Positions 13,052-19,453 of a DNA stretch of 19,453 bases are shown piece after piece (within the stretch, counting starts at the first letter, position 1; the number at the start of each line of letters is the position of its first letter). Position numbers and translations under genes: made by a program. Under the pieces are notes generated by a model, which did no database searches, was not told where the DNA came from, and saw only the letters and a list, made by a program, of their open reading frames with translations. Source of the stretch: an uncultured Lysobacteraceae bacterium (GTDB lineage: Bacteria > Pseudomonadota > Gammaproteobacteria > Xanthomonadales > Xanthomonadaceae); contig CALCNV010000025.1 of assembly GCA_937897645.1 (NCBI GenBank), forward strand, positions 1 through 19,453, written 5' to 3'.

Positions 13052-14317
13052 ATGAACGACTTTTCCGCACCCTGCAAGCTGCCCATCGAAGCCGGCGCCG
13101 CGCCGCGCCGCATCACCCGCGCTGTAAACATCGGTGCGGTGACCTTGGGTGGCGGCAAGCCGGTCGTGGTGCAGTCCATGACCAATACCGACACCGCTGA
13201 CATCGCCGCTACGGTGAAGCAGGTGTCGGAACTGTGGCGCGCAGGCTCGGAAATGGTGCGCGTCACCGTCAACAATCCCGAATCCGCCGCCGCCGTGCCG
13301 CGCATCGTTGAAAAGCTGCGCATGATGGGCATCGACGTGCCGGTGATCGGCGACTTCCACTACAACGGCCACACCCTGCTGGCCAACGAGCCGAGCTGTG
13401 CCGAAGCGCTGGCCAAGTACCGCATCAATCCGGGCAACGTCGGTTTCGGGCGCAAAAAGGACACCCAGTTCGCGCAGCTCATCGAATTCGCAATCCAGTA
13501 CGGCAAGCCGGTACGCATCGGCGTCAACTGGGGCTCGCTGGACCAGTCACTGGCTGCGCAATTGATGGATGAAAACGCCCAGCGCGCCGAACCCTGGGAA
13601 GCCAGCCTGGTGCTGCGCGAAGCCCTGATCCGCTCCGCCCTGGATTCGGCCGAACGCGCGGTGGAAATCGGCCTGCCGCGCGAACGCATCGTCTTGAGCT
13701 GCAAAGTCAGCGGCGTGCAGGAATTGATCGCGGTGTACCGCGATCTCGCGCAGCGTTCGGATTTCGCCCTGCATCTGGGCCTGACCGAAGCCGGCATCGG
13801 CAGCAAGGGCATCGTGGCTTCTTCAGCCGCTTTGGCCGTGTTGCTGCAGGAAGGCATCGGCGACACCATCCGCATCTCGTTGACGCCGGAACCGGGCCAG
13901 TCGCGTACGCAGGAAGTCATCGTCGCGCAGGAACTGCTGCAGACCACCGGCCTGCGCGCCTTCACGCCGATGGTTACGGCCTGTCCGGGCTGCGGACGCA
14001 CGACTTCCGAATTCTTCCAGGAGCTCGCTGGCGTGGTGCAGAACCACGTGCGCGCGAAGATGCCGGAGTGGAAAGTCAGCCACCCGGGCGCCGAGAACAT
14101 GACCCTGGCGGTGATGGGCTGCATCGTCAACGGCCCCGGCGAATCGCGCCACGCCAATATCGGCATTTCCTTGCCGGGTACGGGCGAAGCGCCCAGTGCG
14201 CCGGTCTTCATCGATGGCGAGAAAGCCATGACCTTGCGCGGCGAGAACATCGCCACCGAGTTCGTGGCGGTGATCGACGACTACGTGGACAAGCGGTACG
14301 CGCGCAGTGCAGGGTGA
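13052..14317 (+). CDS. ispG: (E)-4-hydroxy-3-methylbut-2-enyl-diphosphate synthase
   Basis: A 421-aa IspG/GcpE. It converts 2-C-methyl-D-erythritol 2,4-cyclodiphosphate to HMBPP, the next-to-last step of the MEP isoprenoid pathway, with electrons usually from flavodoxin or ferredoxin. The N-terminal TIM-barrel part carries VVVQSMTNTDTAD (38-50), VIGDFHYNGH (98-107) and RIGVNWGSL (155-163). The C-terminal iron-sulfur part has CPGCGRT with Cys311 and Cys314, and MGCIVNGPGE with Cys357 and Glu364, the three 4Fe-4S ligands plus the conserved glutamate. It is longer than E. coli IspG (about 372), as is common for the longer proteobacterial form. I chose ATG 13052; the frame is open back to 12893, but that part is translated repeat DNA. 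No clear Shine-Dalgarno precedes it. Confidence 0.97.
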   Translation: MNDFSAPCKLPIEAGAAPRRITRAVNIGAVTLGGGKPVVVQSMTNTDTADIAATVKQVSELWRAGSEMVRVTVNNPESAAAVPRIVEKLRMMGIDVPVIGDFHYNGHTLLANEPSCAEALAKYRINPGNVGFGRKKDTQFAQLIEFAIQYGKPVRIGVNWGSLDQSLAAQLMDENAQRAEPWEASLVLREALIRSALDSAERAVEIGLPRERIVLSCKVSGVQELIAVYRDLAQRSDFALHLGLTEAGIGSKGIVASSAALAVLLQEGIGDTIRISLTPEPGQSRTQEVIVAQELLQTTGLRAFTPMVTACPGCGRTTSEFFQELAGVVQNHVRAKMPEWKVSHPGAENMTLAVMGCIVNGPGESRHANIGISLPGTGEAPSAPVFIDGEKAMTLRGENIATEFVAVIDDYVDKRYARSAG

Positions 14318-14999
14318 GTCGCAGGCGCGCGGCATCCGCGCGCTTCTCCAGGTCTTGAAGCAGCAGGCAGGCTGGATACTGCTGTTCTTCTTCGGCATGT
14401 TCCTGCCGCTGTGGGTATTCGCGCAGCTTGCGGATGAGGTGCACGAGCTGGAACAGTTCGTGTTCGACGACGTGATCCTGCTGCATGCGCACGCCTATGC
14501 CAGACCGACGCTTGATGCATTTTTCGTGGTGGTATCGAAGCTGGGCTACCAGGGTGTCATCGCCCTCGATGTGCTGGTCGTGCTGGTGCTGCTGGGCTTC
14601 AGGCGTTGGCGCGAAGCGACCTTCGCCGCCGTCGCGTTCATGGGTTCCGCGTTGTTGAACCTGGGCACCAAGCAGTTCTTCCAGCGCGACCGGCCGACGC
14701 TGTGGGAATCCATTTCCCCGGAAGACACCTTCAGTTTCCCCAGTGGCCACGCCATGGGTTCGATGACTCTTGCGATGGTGCTGGTGTTGCTGGCATGGCA
14801 CACGCGCTGGCGTTGGCCGATGACACTGCTGGCCGCAACCTTCGTGCTGCTGGTCGGTTATTCACGCGTCTACCTGGGCGTGCACTATCCCTCGGACATC
14901 CTCGCCGGGTGGATGGCGGCCACGGCGTGGGTAGTGGGCGTGTACCTGATTTCCTTCCATGGCCGGAACCGGCCGTGGCAATCGACGCAATCGACCTAA
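14307..14999 (+). CDS. PAP2-family membrane phosphatase
   Basis: A 230-aa protein started at GTG 14307, overlapping the end of ispG by 11 bases. It has about six hydrophobic segments (about 22-41, 71-97, 105-120, 150-165, 171-186 and 201-217). All three phosphatase motifs are intact: K-x6-RP as KQFFQRDRP (122-130), PSGH (145-148) and SR-x5-H-x3-D as SRVYLGVHYPSD (186-197), with His193 as the expected nucleophile. Family members remove phosphate from membrane lipids such as phosphatidic acid, phosphatidylglycerophosphate or undecaprenyl pyrophosphate. The substrate here is unknown. The overlap with ispG, which feeds isoprenoid synthesis, makes undecaprenyl pyrophosphate recycling an attractive but unproven guess. 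The start is uncertain because no strong ribosome site is visible. Confidence 0.9.
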   Translation: MQGESQARGIRALLQVLKQQAGWILLFFFGMFLPLWVFAQLADEVHELEQFVFDDVILLHAHAYARPTLDAFFVVVSKLGYQGVIALDVLVVLVLLGFRRWREATFAAVAFMGSALLNLGTKQFFQRDRPTLWESISPEDTFSFPSGHAMGSMTLAMVLVLLAWHTRWRWPMTLLAATFVLLVGYSRVYLGVHYPSDILAGWMAATAWVVGVYLISFHGRNRPWQSTQST

Positions 15000-15259
15000 C
15001 GCACCACGACCGTCGTCGCCTTGTTGGCGATGAGGTAGGGCTTCAGGTCTTCGATCTGGCTGACCTTGCCGATGGCGCGCTGGGCGAATTTCTGGCCGGT
15101 GATGCGCACGTGACAGTTCAGGAACGGGCGTTCCTTGTCCTTGCCCTTCGAGCAATACACCACCCGACCGTCGCGGTCCCAGCCCAGCACCAGTCGTTCC
15201 TGGTTGTGGCTGGTGCGGTAGATCCAGCCTTTCTGGATATCGGATTCGGACATGGCCAT
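14996..15259 (-). CDS. Small protein of unknown function (87 aa)
   Basis: I do not recognise a family. The protein is soluble, basic and probably beta-rich (GWIYRTSHNQERLVLGWDRD, then GRVVYCS), with two cysteines, in VVYCSKG and FLNCHVR, and no signal peptide or membrane segment. Evidence that it is real: it follows the EamA gene on the same strand after 27 bases, has a GAG eight bases before its ATG (15259), and fills the gap exactly up to the convergent PAP2 gene. Its TAG overlaps the PAP2 TAA by two bases (14997-14998). A second in-frame ATG lies at 15253. It is probably co-transcribed with the transporter gene. Confidence 0.72.
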   Translation of the reverse strand: MAMSESDIQKGWIYRTSHNQERLVLGWDRDGRVVYCSKGKDKERPFLNCHVRITGQKFAQRAIGKVSQIEDLKPYLIANKATTVVVR

Positions 15260-15286
15260 GTGGTTATCTCGAAGGGTGAAGGCAGG

Positions 15287-16225
15287 TCATTCGCCAGGCT
15301 TGGCAGCTGAAGTGCTGGCGCCTGATGCAGCACGTCGTGCGAGTACAGCTTCGCGTCGCGCGATGTAGGCATTGGCACCGAAGATGATACCGGCACCCAG
15401 CAGTGTCCAGTGATCCAATGGTTCGTCGAACAGCCACCAGCCGAACAGCACCACCAGTGGCAGCTGCATGAAACTGATCGGGGTCAGCGCCGAGACTTCG
15501 CCCAGCTTCAACGCGCGCGTCCACAGCATGTGCCCGCCGGTACCCATCGCGCCGGCCGCGACCAGCCACAGCCAGGTGATGCCTTGCGGCCATTGCCACA
15601 CGCTCATCGCCGGCAGCAGTGACATGGGCACCCATAGCAGGGTGGTGTAGATGACGATGCGGTCGGCGGGTTCGGTGGCCGAGAGCTGCTTGATCTGGAT
15701 GGCCACGATGCTGCTCAGCACTGCGGCCAGCACGGCGACCATCGCGTGGGTATTGAACTCGGCCGTGCCCGGACGCACGATGATCAGTACGCCGATGAAG
15801 CCCAGGATCACCGCCGTCCAGCGCCGGGCGCGCACCTGTTCGCCCAACAGCGCGGCTGCTGCGATGGTCACGAACAAGGGCGTGGAATACGACAGCGACA
15901 CCGCCTGCGCCAGCGGCAGGTGGGTGATGGCCCAGAACCCTGCCAGCATCGAACAGATGCCGATGACGCAGCGGAACAGGTAGCGCGGGAACTGGGTGGT
16001 GCGCAGGAAGCCCGGGCCATGCCGCAGCAGCAGGGGCAGGGCGACGACCAGGCCGAAGAAATTACGGAAGAAAGCGATCTCGAACGCATGCATGCTCGAA
16101 GACGCCAACCGGATCGCCACCACCATCAAACCGAAGAACAGGGTGCTGCCCAGCATCAGCAGCGCGGCCCGCATGGGTGTCGCGAGCGGGGCCGTGGCGG
16201 GTGGTGAGGTGTCGTCGGTGGTCAT
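15287..16225 (-). CDS. EamA-family (DMT superfamily) transporter
   Basis: A 312-aa membrane protein with about ten hydrophobic helices arranged as two EamA repeats: about 20-150 (LMLGSTLFFGLMVVAIRLAS, FRNFFGLVVALPLLL, LLGEQVRARRWTAVILGFIGVLIIVRPG) and about 165-295 (AVLAAVLSSIVAIQIKQLS, ALKLGEVSALTPISFMQLPL, LFGWWLFDEPLDHWTLLGAGII). The repeated E-x-x-x-x-x-x-W helix starts are typical of drug/metabolite exporters (RhaT/EamA, COG0697). The substrate is not predictable. The start is ATG 16225; directly before it a 5-bp hairpin TCTCG-CCA-CGAGA (minus strand, 16226-16238) takes the place of an obvious ribosome site. It lies downstream of murB on the same strand, separated by a tandem repeat tract. 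Confidence 0.9.
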   Translation of the reverse strand: MTTDDTSPPATAPLATPMRAALLMLGSTLFFGLMVVAIRLASSSMHAFEIAFFRNFFGLVVALPLLLRHGPGFLRTTQFPRYLFRCVIGICSMLAGFWAITHLPLAQAVSLSYSTPLFVTIAAAALLGEQVRARRWTAVILGFIGVLIIVRPGTAEFNTHAMVAVLAAVLSSIVAIQIKQLSATEPADRIVIYTTLLWVPMSLLPAMSVWQWPQGITWLWLVAAGAMGTGGHMLWTRALKLGEVSALTPISFMQLPLVVLFGWWLFDEPLDHWTLLGAGIIFGANAYIARREAVLARRAASGASTSAAKPGE

Positions 16226-16241
16226 TCTCGTGGCGAGAGAC

Positions 16242-16302
16242 GAGGAGTTAGAAGTGAGGAGTTAGAAGTGAGGAGTTAGAACCAGCAACCAAGAACCAGC
16301 AA
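16242..16302. repeat. 14-bp tandem repeat followed by a CCAGCAAC-type low-complexity tract
   Basis: GAGGAGTTAGAAGT is repeated in tandem at 16242-16255 and 16256-16269, with a third, 12-base partial copy at 16270-16281. It runs into ACCAGCAACC-AAG-AACCAGCAAC, which ends at the murB stop codon. On the transcribed minus strand this gives a C/T-rich leader before the EamA gene. It fills almost the whole murB-EamA gap. Confidence 0.85.
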
Positions 16303-17343
16303 CTACCAGACGGCCCCGATGATCTTCGGCTCCGGCTCGATCTGGATGCCGAAGCGCGCCTGCACGGAATCCGTAATGCGCCGTGCCAGTGACAATAACT
16401 CGATGCCCGTCGCCGTCCCGTGATTGACCAGCACCAGCGCATGCGATGCCGCCACGCCTGCGTCGCCGTCACGGAAGCCCTTCCAGCCGCAGGATTCGAT
16501 CATCCATGCCGCGGACAGCTTGCGATTGTCGGGTGCATCGCCGCGGAACACCGGCAAGTCGGCGTCTTGGTCCTGGAGGGACTGTGCCTGGCTGGCCGGC
16601 ACGATGGGATTCTTGAAGAAGCTGCCGGCGTTGCCGATGACGGCAGGGTCCGGCAATTTGCGCTGGCGTATGCGAATCACCGCTGCGGCGACATCGCGGA
16701 AACCGGGGTCCATGATCCCCATGGATTCCAGCTCTTCGGGAATGCCGGCATACCCGACTTTGAGCGCACGCTGGCGTGGCAAAGTGAACTCCACCGCGAT
16801 GACGATGTAACGGTCGGGAGCGTGTTTGAACAGGCTATCGCGATAGGCGAACGCGCAATCTTTCGCGGTAAGGCGAGCCACGTTGCCGCTGCTGCGGTCG
16901 AAGGCTTCCACTACGTGGATGAACTCCCCGACTTCCGTGCCATAGGCGCCGATGTTCTGGATCGGCGCTGCACCGGTGGTGCCTGGAATCAGCGCCAGGT
17001 TCTCAAGGCCCATCAGGCCATGTTCCAGCGCCCACAGCACGAGTGAATGCCACGGCACGCCGGCATCGACGCGGACGAGTGCAGACTCGGCCGTCTCCAC
17101 GAGGACGGAGATGTCGTGTGTGTCGAGCGCGATCACCGCACCTTGCGGATCGCCGGCGAACAGCAGGTTGCTGCCGCCGCCCAGCAGCAGGACCGGAGCA
17201 GCTTGCACCTGCGGCAAGGCCAGCACGTCAGGCAGCGCGGCCGCGTCGGTGACTTCAATCAAGAACGGAGCGATAGCGGCAACGCCGAACGTATTGCGTG
17301 CCTGCAGCGGTGCGCCTGCGGTCAGTCGCCAGGCGGGCGTCAT
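16303..17343 (-). CDS. murB: UDP-N-acetylenolpyruvoylglucosamine reductase
   Basis: A 346-aa type I MurB, like E. coli (342). It uses NADPH and FAD to reduce UDP-GlcNAc-enolpyruvate to UDP-MurNAc, the second committed step of cytoplasmic peptidoglycan precursor synthesis. FAD-binding blocks are LLLGGGSNLLF (52-62) and LIPGTTGAAPIQNIGAYG (118-135). Catalytic residues are visible as YRDSLF with Arg168, GNAGSFFKNP with Ser241 (proton donor) and EPEPKIIG with Glu338. The substrate-binding WMIESCGWKGFRDGDAGV block is at 280-297. The start ATG 17343 overlaps the pyrD stop as ATGA (17340-17343), which indicates translational coupling. A longer open frame to 17400 lies inside pyrD and is not needed. 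Confidence 0.98.
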   Translation of the reverse strand: MTPAWRLTAGAPLQARNTFGVAAIAPFLIEVTDAAALPDVLALPQVQAAPVLLLGGGSNLLFAGDPQGAVIALDTHDISVLVETAESALVRVDAGVPWHSLVLWALEHGLMGLENLALIPGTTGAAPIQNIGAYGTEVGEFIHVVEAFDRSSGNVARLTAKDCAFAYRDSLFKHAPDRYIVIAVEFTLPRQRALKVGYAGIPEELESMGIMDPGFRDVAAAVIRIRQRKLPDPAVIGNAGSFFKNPIVPASQAQSLQDQDADLPVFRGDAPDNRKLSAAWMIESCGWKGFRDGDAGVAASHALVLVNHGTATGIELLSLARRITDSVQARFGIQIEPEPKIIGAVW

Positions 17344-18392
17344 ACCGCGCCAGCCGAACTGCTGCCGAATTCGCGGCGCCGACGTATCGATTCCACGCAT
17401 TCGCGCACCAGGTCGGGTCCGCGATAGACCAGCCCGGTGTAGGTCTGCACCAGCGAGGCGCCTGCGGACATCTTCGCCACGGCATCGGCACCTGAAAGGA
17501 TGCCGCCCACGCCGATCACCGGGATGCTGTCAGGCAGGCGAGTACGCAATTTGCGCAGCACCATGGTGGACTGGCCCATCAACGGCGCGCCCGACAGGCC
17601 GCCGGTTTCATGCGCCAGCCTGTGGTCCTGCACGCTCATGCGCGAGACCGTGGTGTTGGTGGCGATGACGCCATCCACGGACAGGTCGCGCAATACGCGC
17701 GCAACCGCATCGATGTCTTCGTCGGAAAGGTCCGGTGCGATCTTCACCAGCATCGGCACGCGCTTGCCGTGCTGCGCGCCCAGTTCTTCCTGTGCTTCGC
17801 GCAGCGTGCCAATCAGGTGCCGCAACGCTTGCTCTTCCTGCAATTCGCGCAGGCCGGCGGTATTGGGCGAAGAAATATTGATGGTGACGTAGTCCGCCAG
17901 CGGGTACACGCGCTCCAGGCAATACAGGTAATCGGACGCGGCGCGGTCGTTGGAGGTGTCCTTGTTCTTGCCGATGTTGATGCCCAGCAAGCCCTTCTGG
18001 CGCCGCGCGCGTTCCACGTTGCGCACCAGCATGTCCACGCCTTCGTTGTTGAAACCCAGGCGGTTGATCACCGCGTTGTGCTGGGGCAGGCGAAACATGC
18101 GCGGTTTCGGATTTCCGGCCTGCGCGCGCGGGGTGACGGTGCCGATTTCCACGAAACCGAAACCCAGCGCCAGCAACGCATCGATGTGCGCGCCGTTCTT
18201 GTCCATGCCTGCCGCAAGCCCCACCGGGTTGGGAAAGGTCAGGCCGAAGGCCTTGGTGGGCAGGTCCTCGACCTTGCGTGCCAGCAGCGGACTGGTGCCG
18301 CTGCGGTACGCAAGCTCGATGGACTTCAGCCCCAGCGCATGCGCGCGCTCGGCGTCCAGTCCAAACAGGAACGGGCGGGCCAGGCCATACAT
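17340..18392 (-). CDS. pyrD: Dihydroorotate dehydrogenase (quinone), class 2
   Basis: A 350-aa class 2 enzyme (E. coli about 336) that oxidises dihydroorotate to orotate at the inner membrane and passes electrons through FMN to quinone, the fourth step of UMP synthesis. The N-terminal amphipathic helix region typical of class 2 is present (MYGLARPFLFGLDAERAHALGLK). Motifs are NPVGLAAGMDKNG (55-67), GFVEIGTVTPRAQAGNPKPR (79-98), NRLGFNN (110-116), NISSPNTAGLR with catalytic-base Ser175, KIAPDLSDEDI and ATNTTVSR. The start is ATG 18392, three bases after the stop of the DUF4190 gene; a TTG directly before it is an unlikely alternative. It overlaps murB by ATGA. Confidence 0.98.
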   Translation of the reverse strand: MYGLARPFLFGLDAERAHALGLKSIELAYRSGTSPLLARKVEDLPTKAFGLTFPNPVGLAAGMDKNGAHIDALLALGFGFVEIGTVTPRAQAGNPKPRMFRLPQHNAVINRLGFNNEGVDMLVRNVERARRQKGLLGINIGKNKDTSNDRAASDYLYCLERVYPLADYVTINISSPNTAGLRELQEEQALRHLIGTLREAQEELGAQHGKRVPMLVKIAPDLSDEDIDAVARVLRDLSVDGVIATNTTVSRMSVQDHRLAHETGGLSGAPLMGQSTMVLRKLRTRLPDSIPVIGVGGILSGADAVAKMSAGASLVQTYTGLVYRGPDLVRECVESIRRRREFGSSSAGAV

Positions 18393-18395
18393 CAA

Positions 18396-18677
18396 TCAGA
18401 CGTTCTGGAAGCCAAGCCAGGCCAGTCCGCCGAAGAACAGCACGAACAACACGATGCCGAGGATCCAGAAGGCCAACGCCACCCAGCCCAGGATCAGGCC
18501 GACAGTCGCGAAGCCGCTACCCTCCATGGCCGGATTCAGGCGGAGTTCCTTGCGCGCCATATGCCCGGTGATGACGGCCACCACGCTGCCAAGGAAAGGC
18601 GCCAGCGTCCAGCCGAGGATGCCGGCGATCAGGCTGACCAGGGCGAGCGTACTGCTTTGGCGGACGGGGACATTCAT
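18396..18677 (-). CDS. DUF4190 small membrane protein
   Basis: A 93-aa protein with two hydrophobic hairpins: STLALVSLIAGILGWTLAPF then LGSVVAVITGHMA (about 9-40), and GFATVGLILGWVALAFWILG then IVLFVLFFGG (about 55-86). The pattern A-L-(V/I)-S-L-(I/A)-x-G-I-L-G, GH-x-A-(R/K) and GxxxA(T/V)xGLILGW is that of DUF4190, a family of small inner-membrane proteins of unknown function. ATG 18677 has GGAG six bases upstream, which decides it over a longer open frame running into repeat DNA. pyrD follows after 3 bases, so the two are surely co-transcribed. Confidence 0.85.
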   Translation of the reverse strand: MNVPVRQSSTLALVSLIAGILGWTLAPFLGSVVAVITGHMARKELRLNPAMEGSGFATVGLILGWVALAFWILGIVLFVLFFGGLAWLGFQNV

Positions 18678-18683
18678 CTGCAA

Positions 18684-18687
18684 CTCC
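18684..18687 (-). promoter_or_regulatory. Ribosome binding site of the DUF4190 gene
   Basis: GGAG on the minus strand, six bases before the ATG at 18677, sets the start of the small membrane protein and excludes the longer open frame. Confidence 0.75.
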
Positions 18688-18700
18688 AAGGGGTAGGGAT

Positions 18701-18775
18701 GGTTGTTGGTTCTTGGTGGTTGGTTCCAGGCGTTGGCGCTGGTCGCTCTGCACCAACAACCAGGAACCAACAACC
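18701..18775. repeat. Low-complexity inverted repeat, GGTTGTTGG type
   Basis: Arms at 18701-18724 and 18752-18775 (24 bases) pair with two mismatches, one of which would be a G-U pair in RNA of one strand. Each arm is built from GGTTGTTGGTTC-like units. The element fills the gap between the aldehyde dehydrogenase stop (18786) and the DUF4190 ribosome site. Its left arm is a close relative, in the opposite orientation, of the tract next to the murB stop (16281-16303). Confidence 0.8.
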
Positions 18776-18785
18776 TGCAACTGCT

Positions 18786-19453
18786 TTACAGGTCGAACTT
18801 GATGCCCTGCGCCAGCGGCAGCGAGTCGGAGTAGTTGATCGTATTGGTCTGGCGGCGCATATAGACCTTCCACGCGTCGGAGCCCGATTCGCGGCCACCG
18901 CCGGTTTCCTTCTCGCCACCAAACGCGCCGCCGATTTCCGCACCGCTGGTGCCGATATTGACGTTGGCGATGCCGCAGTCGGAACCGGCCGCGGACAGGA
19001 ACTGCTCGGCCGCTTTCAGGTTCTGGGTGAAAATGGACGACGACAGGCCCTGCGGCACGGCGTTCTGCATGTCGATGGCTTCGTCCAGCGTTTCGTACTT
19101 CATCACGTACAGGATGGGTGCGAAGGTTTCGTGCTGCACGACTTCATCGGTGTTCTTCAGGCCGGTGACAATCGCTGGCAACACGAAGTTGCCCGCGCGG
19201 TCGATCGCGGTGCCGCCGGTTTCAACGGTGCCGCCCGTGGCCTTGGCTTTTTCGATGGAGGACAGGAACTGCTGCACGGCGTGTGGGCTGTTCAACGGGC
19301 CCATCAGGTTGGCCGGGTCCAGCGGGTCGCCGATCTTGCCTTCGACCTGCTTGTAGGCCTTGATCAGCGTGGCCAACACGTTGTCATAGATCGACGAATG
19401 CACGATCAGGCGGCGCGTGGTGGTGCAGCGCTGGCCGGCGGTGCCGACGGCGC
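18786..19453 (-). CDS. Aldehyde dehydrogenase, ALDH7 type (C-terminal part; N-terminus outside window)
   Basis: The frame is open to the window edge, so about 222 C-terminal residues are seen. The visible part begins AVGTAGQRCTTTRRLIVHSS, in which the Cys is the catalytic nucleophile of aldehyde dehydrogenases; GTAGQRCTTTRRL is characteristic of the ALDH7/AmaB subgroup. Later blocks are GPLNSPHAVQQFL, ETFAPILYVMKY, LSSSIFTQNL, CGIANVNIGTSGAEIGGAFG and KETGGGRESGSDAWKVYMRR. ALDH7 enzymes oxidise alpha-aminoadipic semialdehyde/piperideine-6-carboxylate in lysine breakdown with NAD(P)+. That substrate is inferred from subgroup resemblance only, so no symbol is given. The gene is first in the leftward string but separated from the DUF4190 gene by the hairpin-forming repeat. 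Confidence 0.93.
   Translation of the reverse strand, partial: AVGTAGQRCTTTRRLIVHSSIYDNVLATLIKAYKQVEGKIGDPLDPANLMGPLNSPHAVQQFLSSIEKAKATGGTVETGGTAIDRAGNFVLPAIVTGLKNTDEVVQHETFAPILYVMKYETLDEAIDMQNAVPQGLSSSIFTQNLKAAEQFLSAAGSDCGIANVNIGTSGAEIGGAFGGEKETGGGRESGSDAWKVYMRRQTNTINYSDSLPLAQGIKFDL

Noticed and set aside
16226..16302. C/T-rich repeat leader as a riboswitch or attenuator.
   Set aside because: Too short and too low in complexity for a ligand-binding RNA; no leader peptide or terminator/antiterminator pair is visible.

Overview
The window is high-GC, densely packed bacterial DNA. Its gene content, the GTAGGAGC and TGTGGGAGGG palindromic repeats between genes, and the protein style point to a gammaproteobacterium of the Xanthomonadaceae/Lysobacteraceae (Lysobacter, Luteimonas, Pseudoxanthomonas, Stenotrophomonas or a relative). 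This is a judgement from recognition, not a database match. There is no tRNA, rRNA, CRISPR array, transposase or phage gene, and no gene-free stretch over 300 bases. Most of the window is housekeeping chromosome; the accessory interest lies in the sigma/anti-sigma/VWA region and in the intergenic repeats.

Layout. 1-591 (+) is the C-terminal end of a membrane fatty acid desaturase, closed by a clear terminator. 655-3943 (-) holds a lipoprotein alpha/beta hydrolase (DUF900 type) and an ABC exporter with fused membrane and ATPase domains. 4038-6219 (-) is a tight three-gene operon in which each junction is an ATGA stop/start overlap: ECF-type sigma factor, single-pass anti-sigma-like protein, YigZ/IMPACT-family protein. 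Divergent from it, 6442-9366 (+) encodes a GAF-GAF-GGDEF-EAL cyclic-di-GMP protein. 9516-11303 (-) is a VWA-domain (YfbK-like) lipoprotein, and 11545-12876 (-) is xseA (exonuclease VII large subunit). 13052-14999 (+) is ispG overlapped by a PAP2 phosphatase gene. 14996-19453 (-) is a six-gene leftward string: truncated ALDH7-type aldehyde dehydrogenase, DUF4190 membrane protein, pyrD, murB (ATGA overlap), an EamA-family transporter, and a small protein of unknown function whose stop codon overlaps that of the PAP2 gene.

How the parts may work together. The sigma/anti-sigma pair looks like a membrane-signalled transcription switch. The most unusual observation is that the extracytoplasmic part of the anti-sigma-like protein and the N-terminal part of the VWA lipoprotein, about 6 kb apart, carry the same short peptide ATLDRVEV followed by (T/S)G(S/T)R. 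This resembles the TonB-box-like start of mature xanthomonad TonB-dependent receptors, although neither protein is a receptor. I infer a possible shared envelope contact (TonB or a receptor), unproven.

Four long inverted repeats of two REP-like families sit at gene ends. One encloses a 112-base insert with two interleaved inverted repeats. Low-complexity CTAACTCC and GGTTGTTGG modules fill the gaps around the pyrD-murB cluster.
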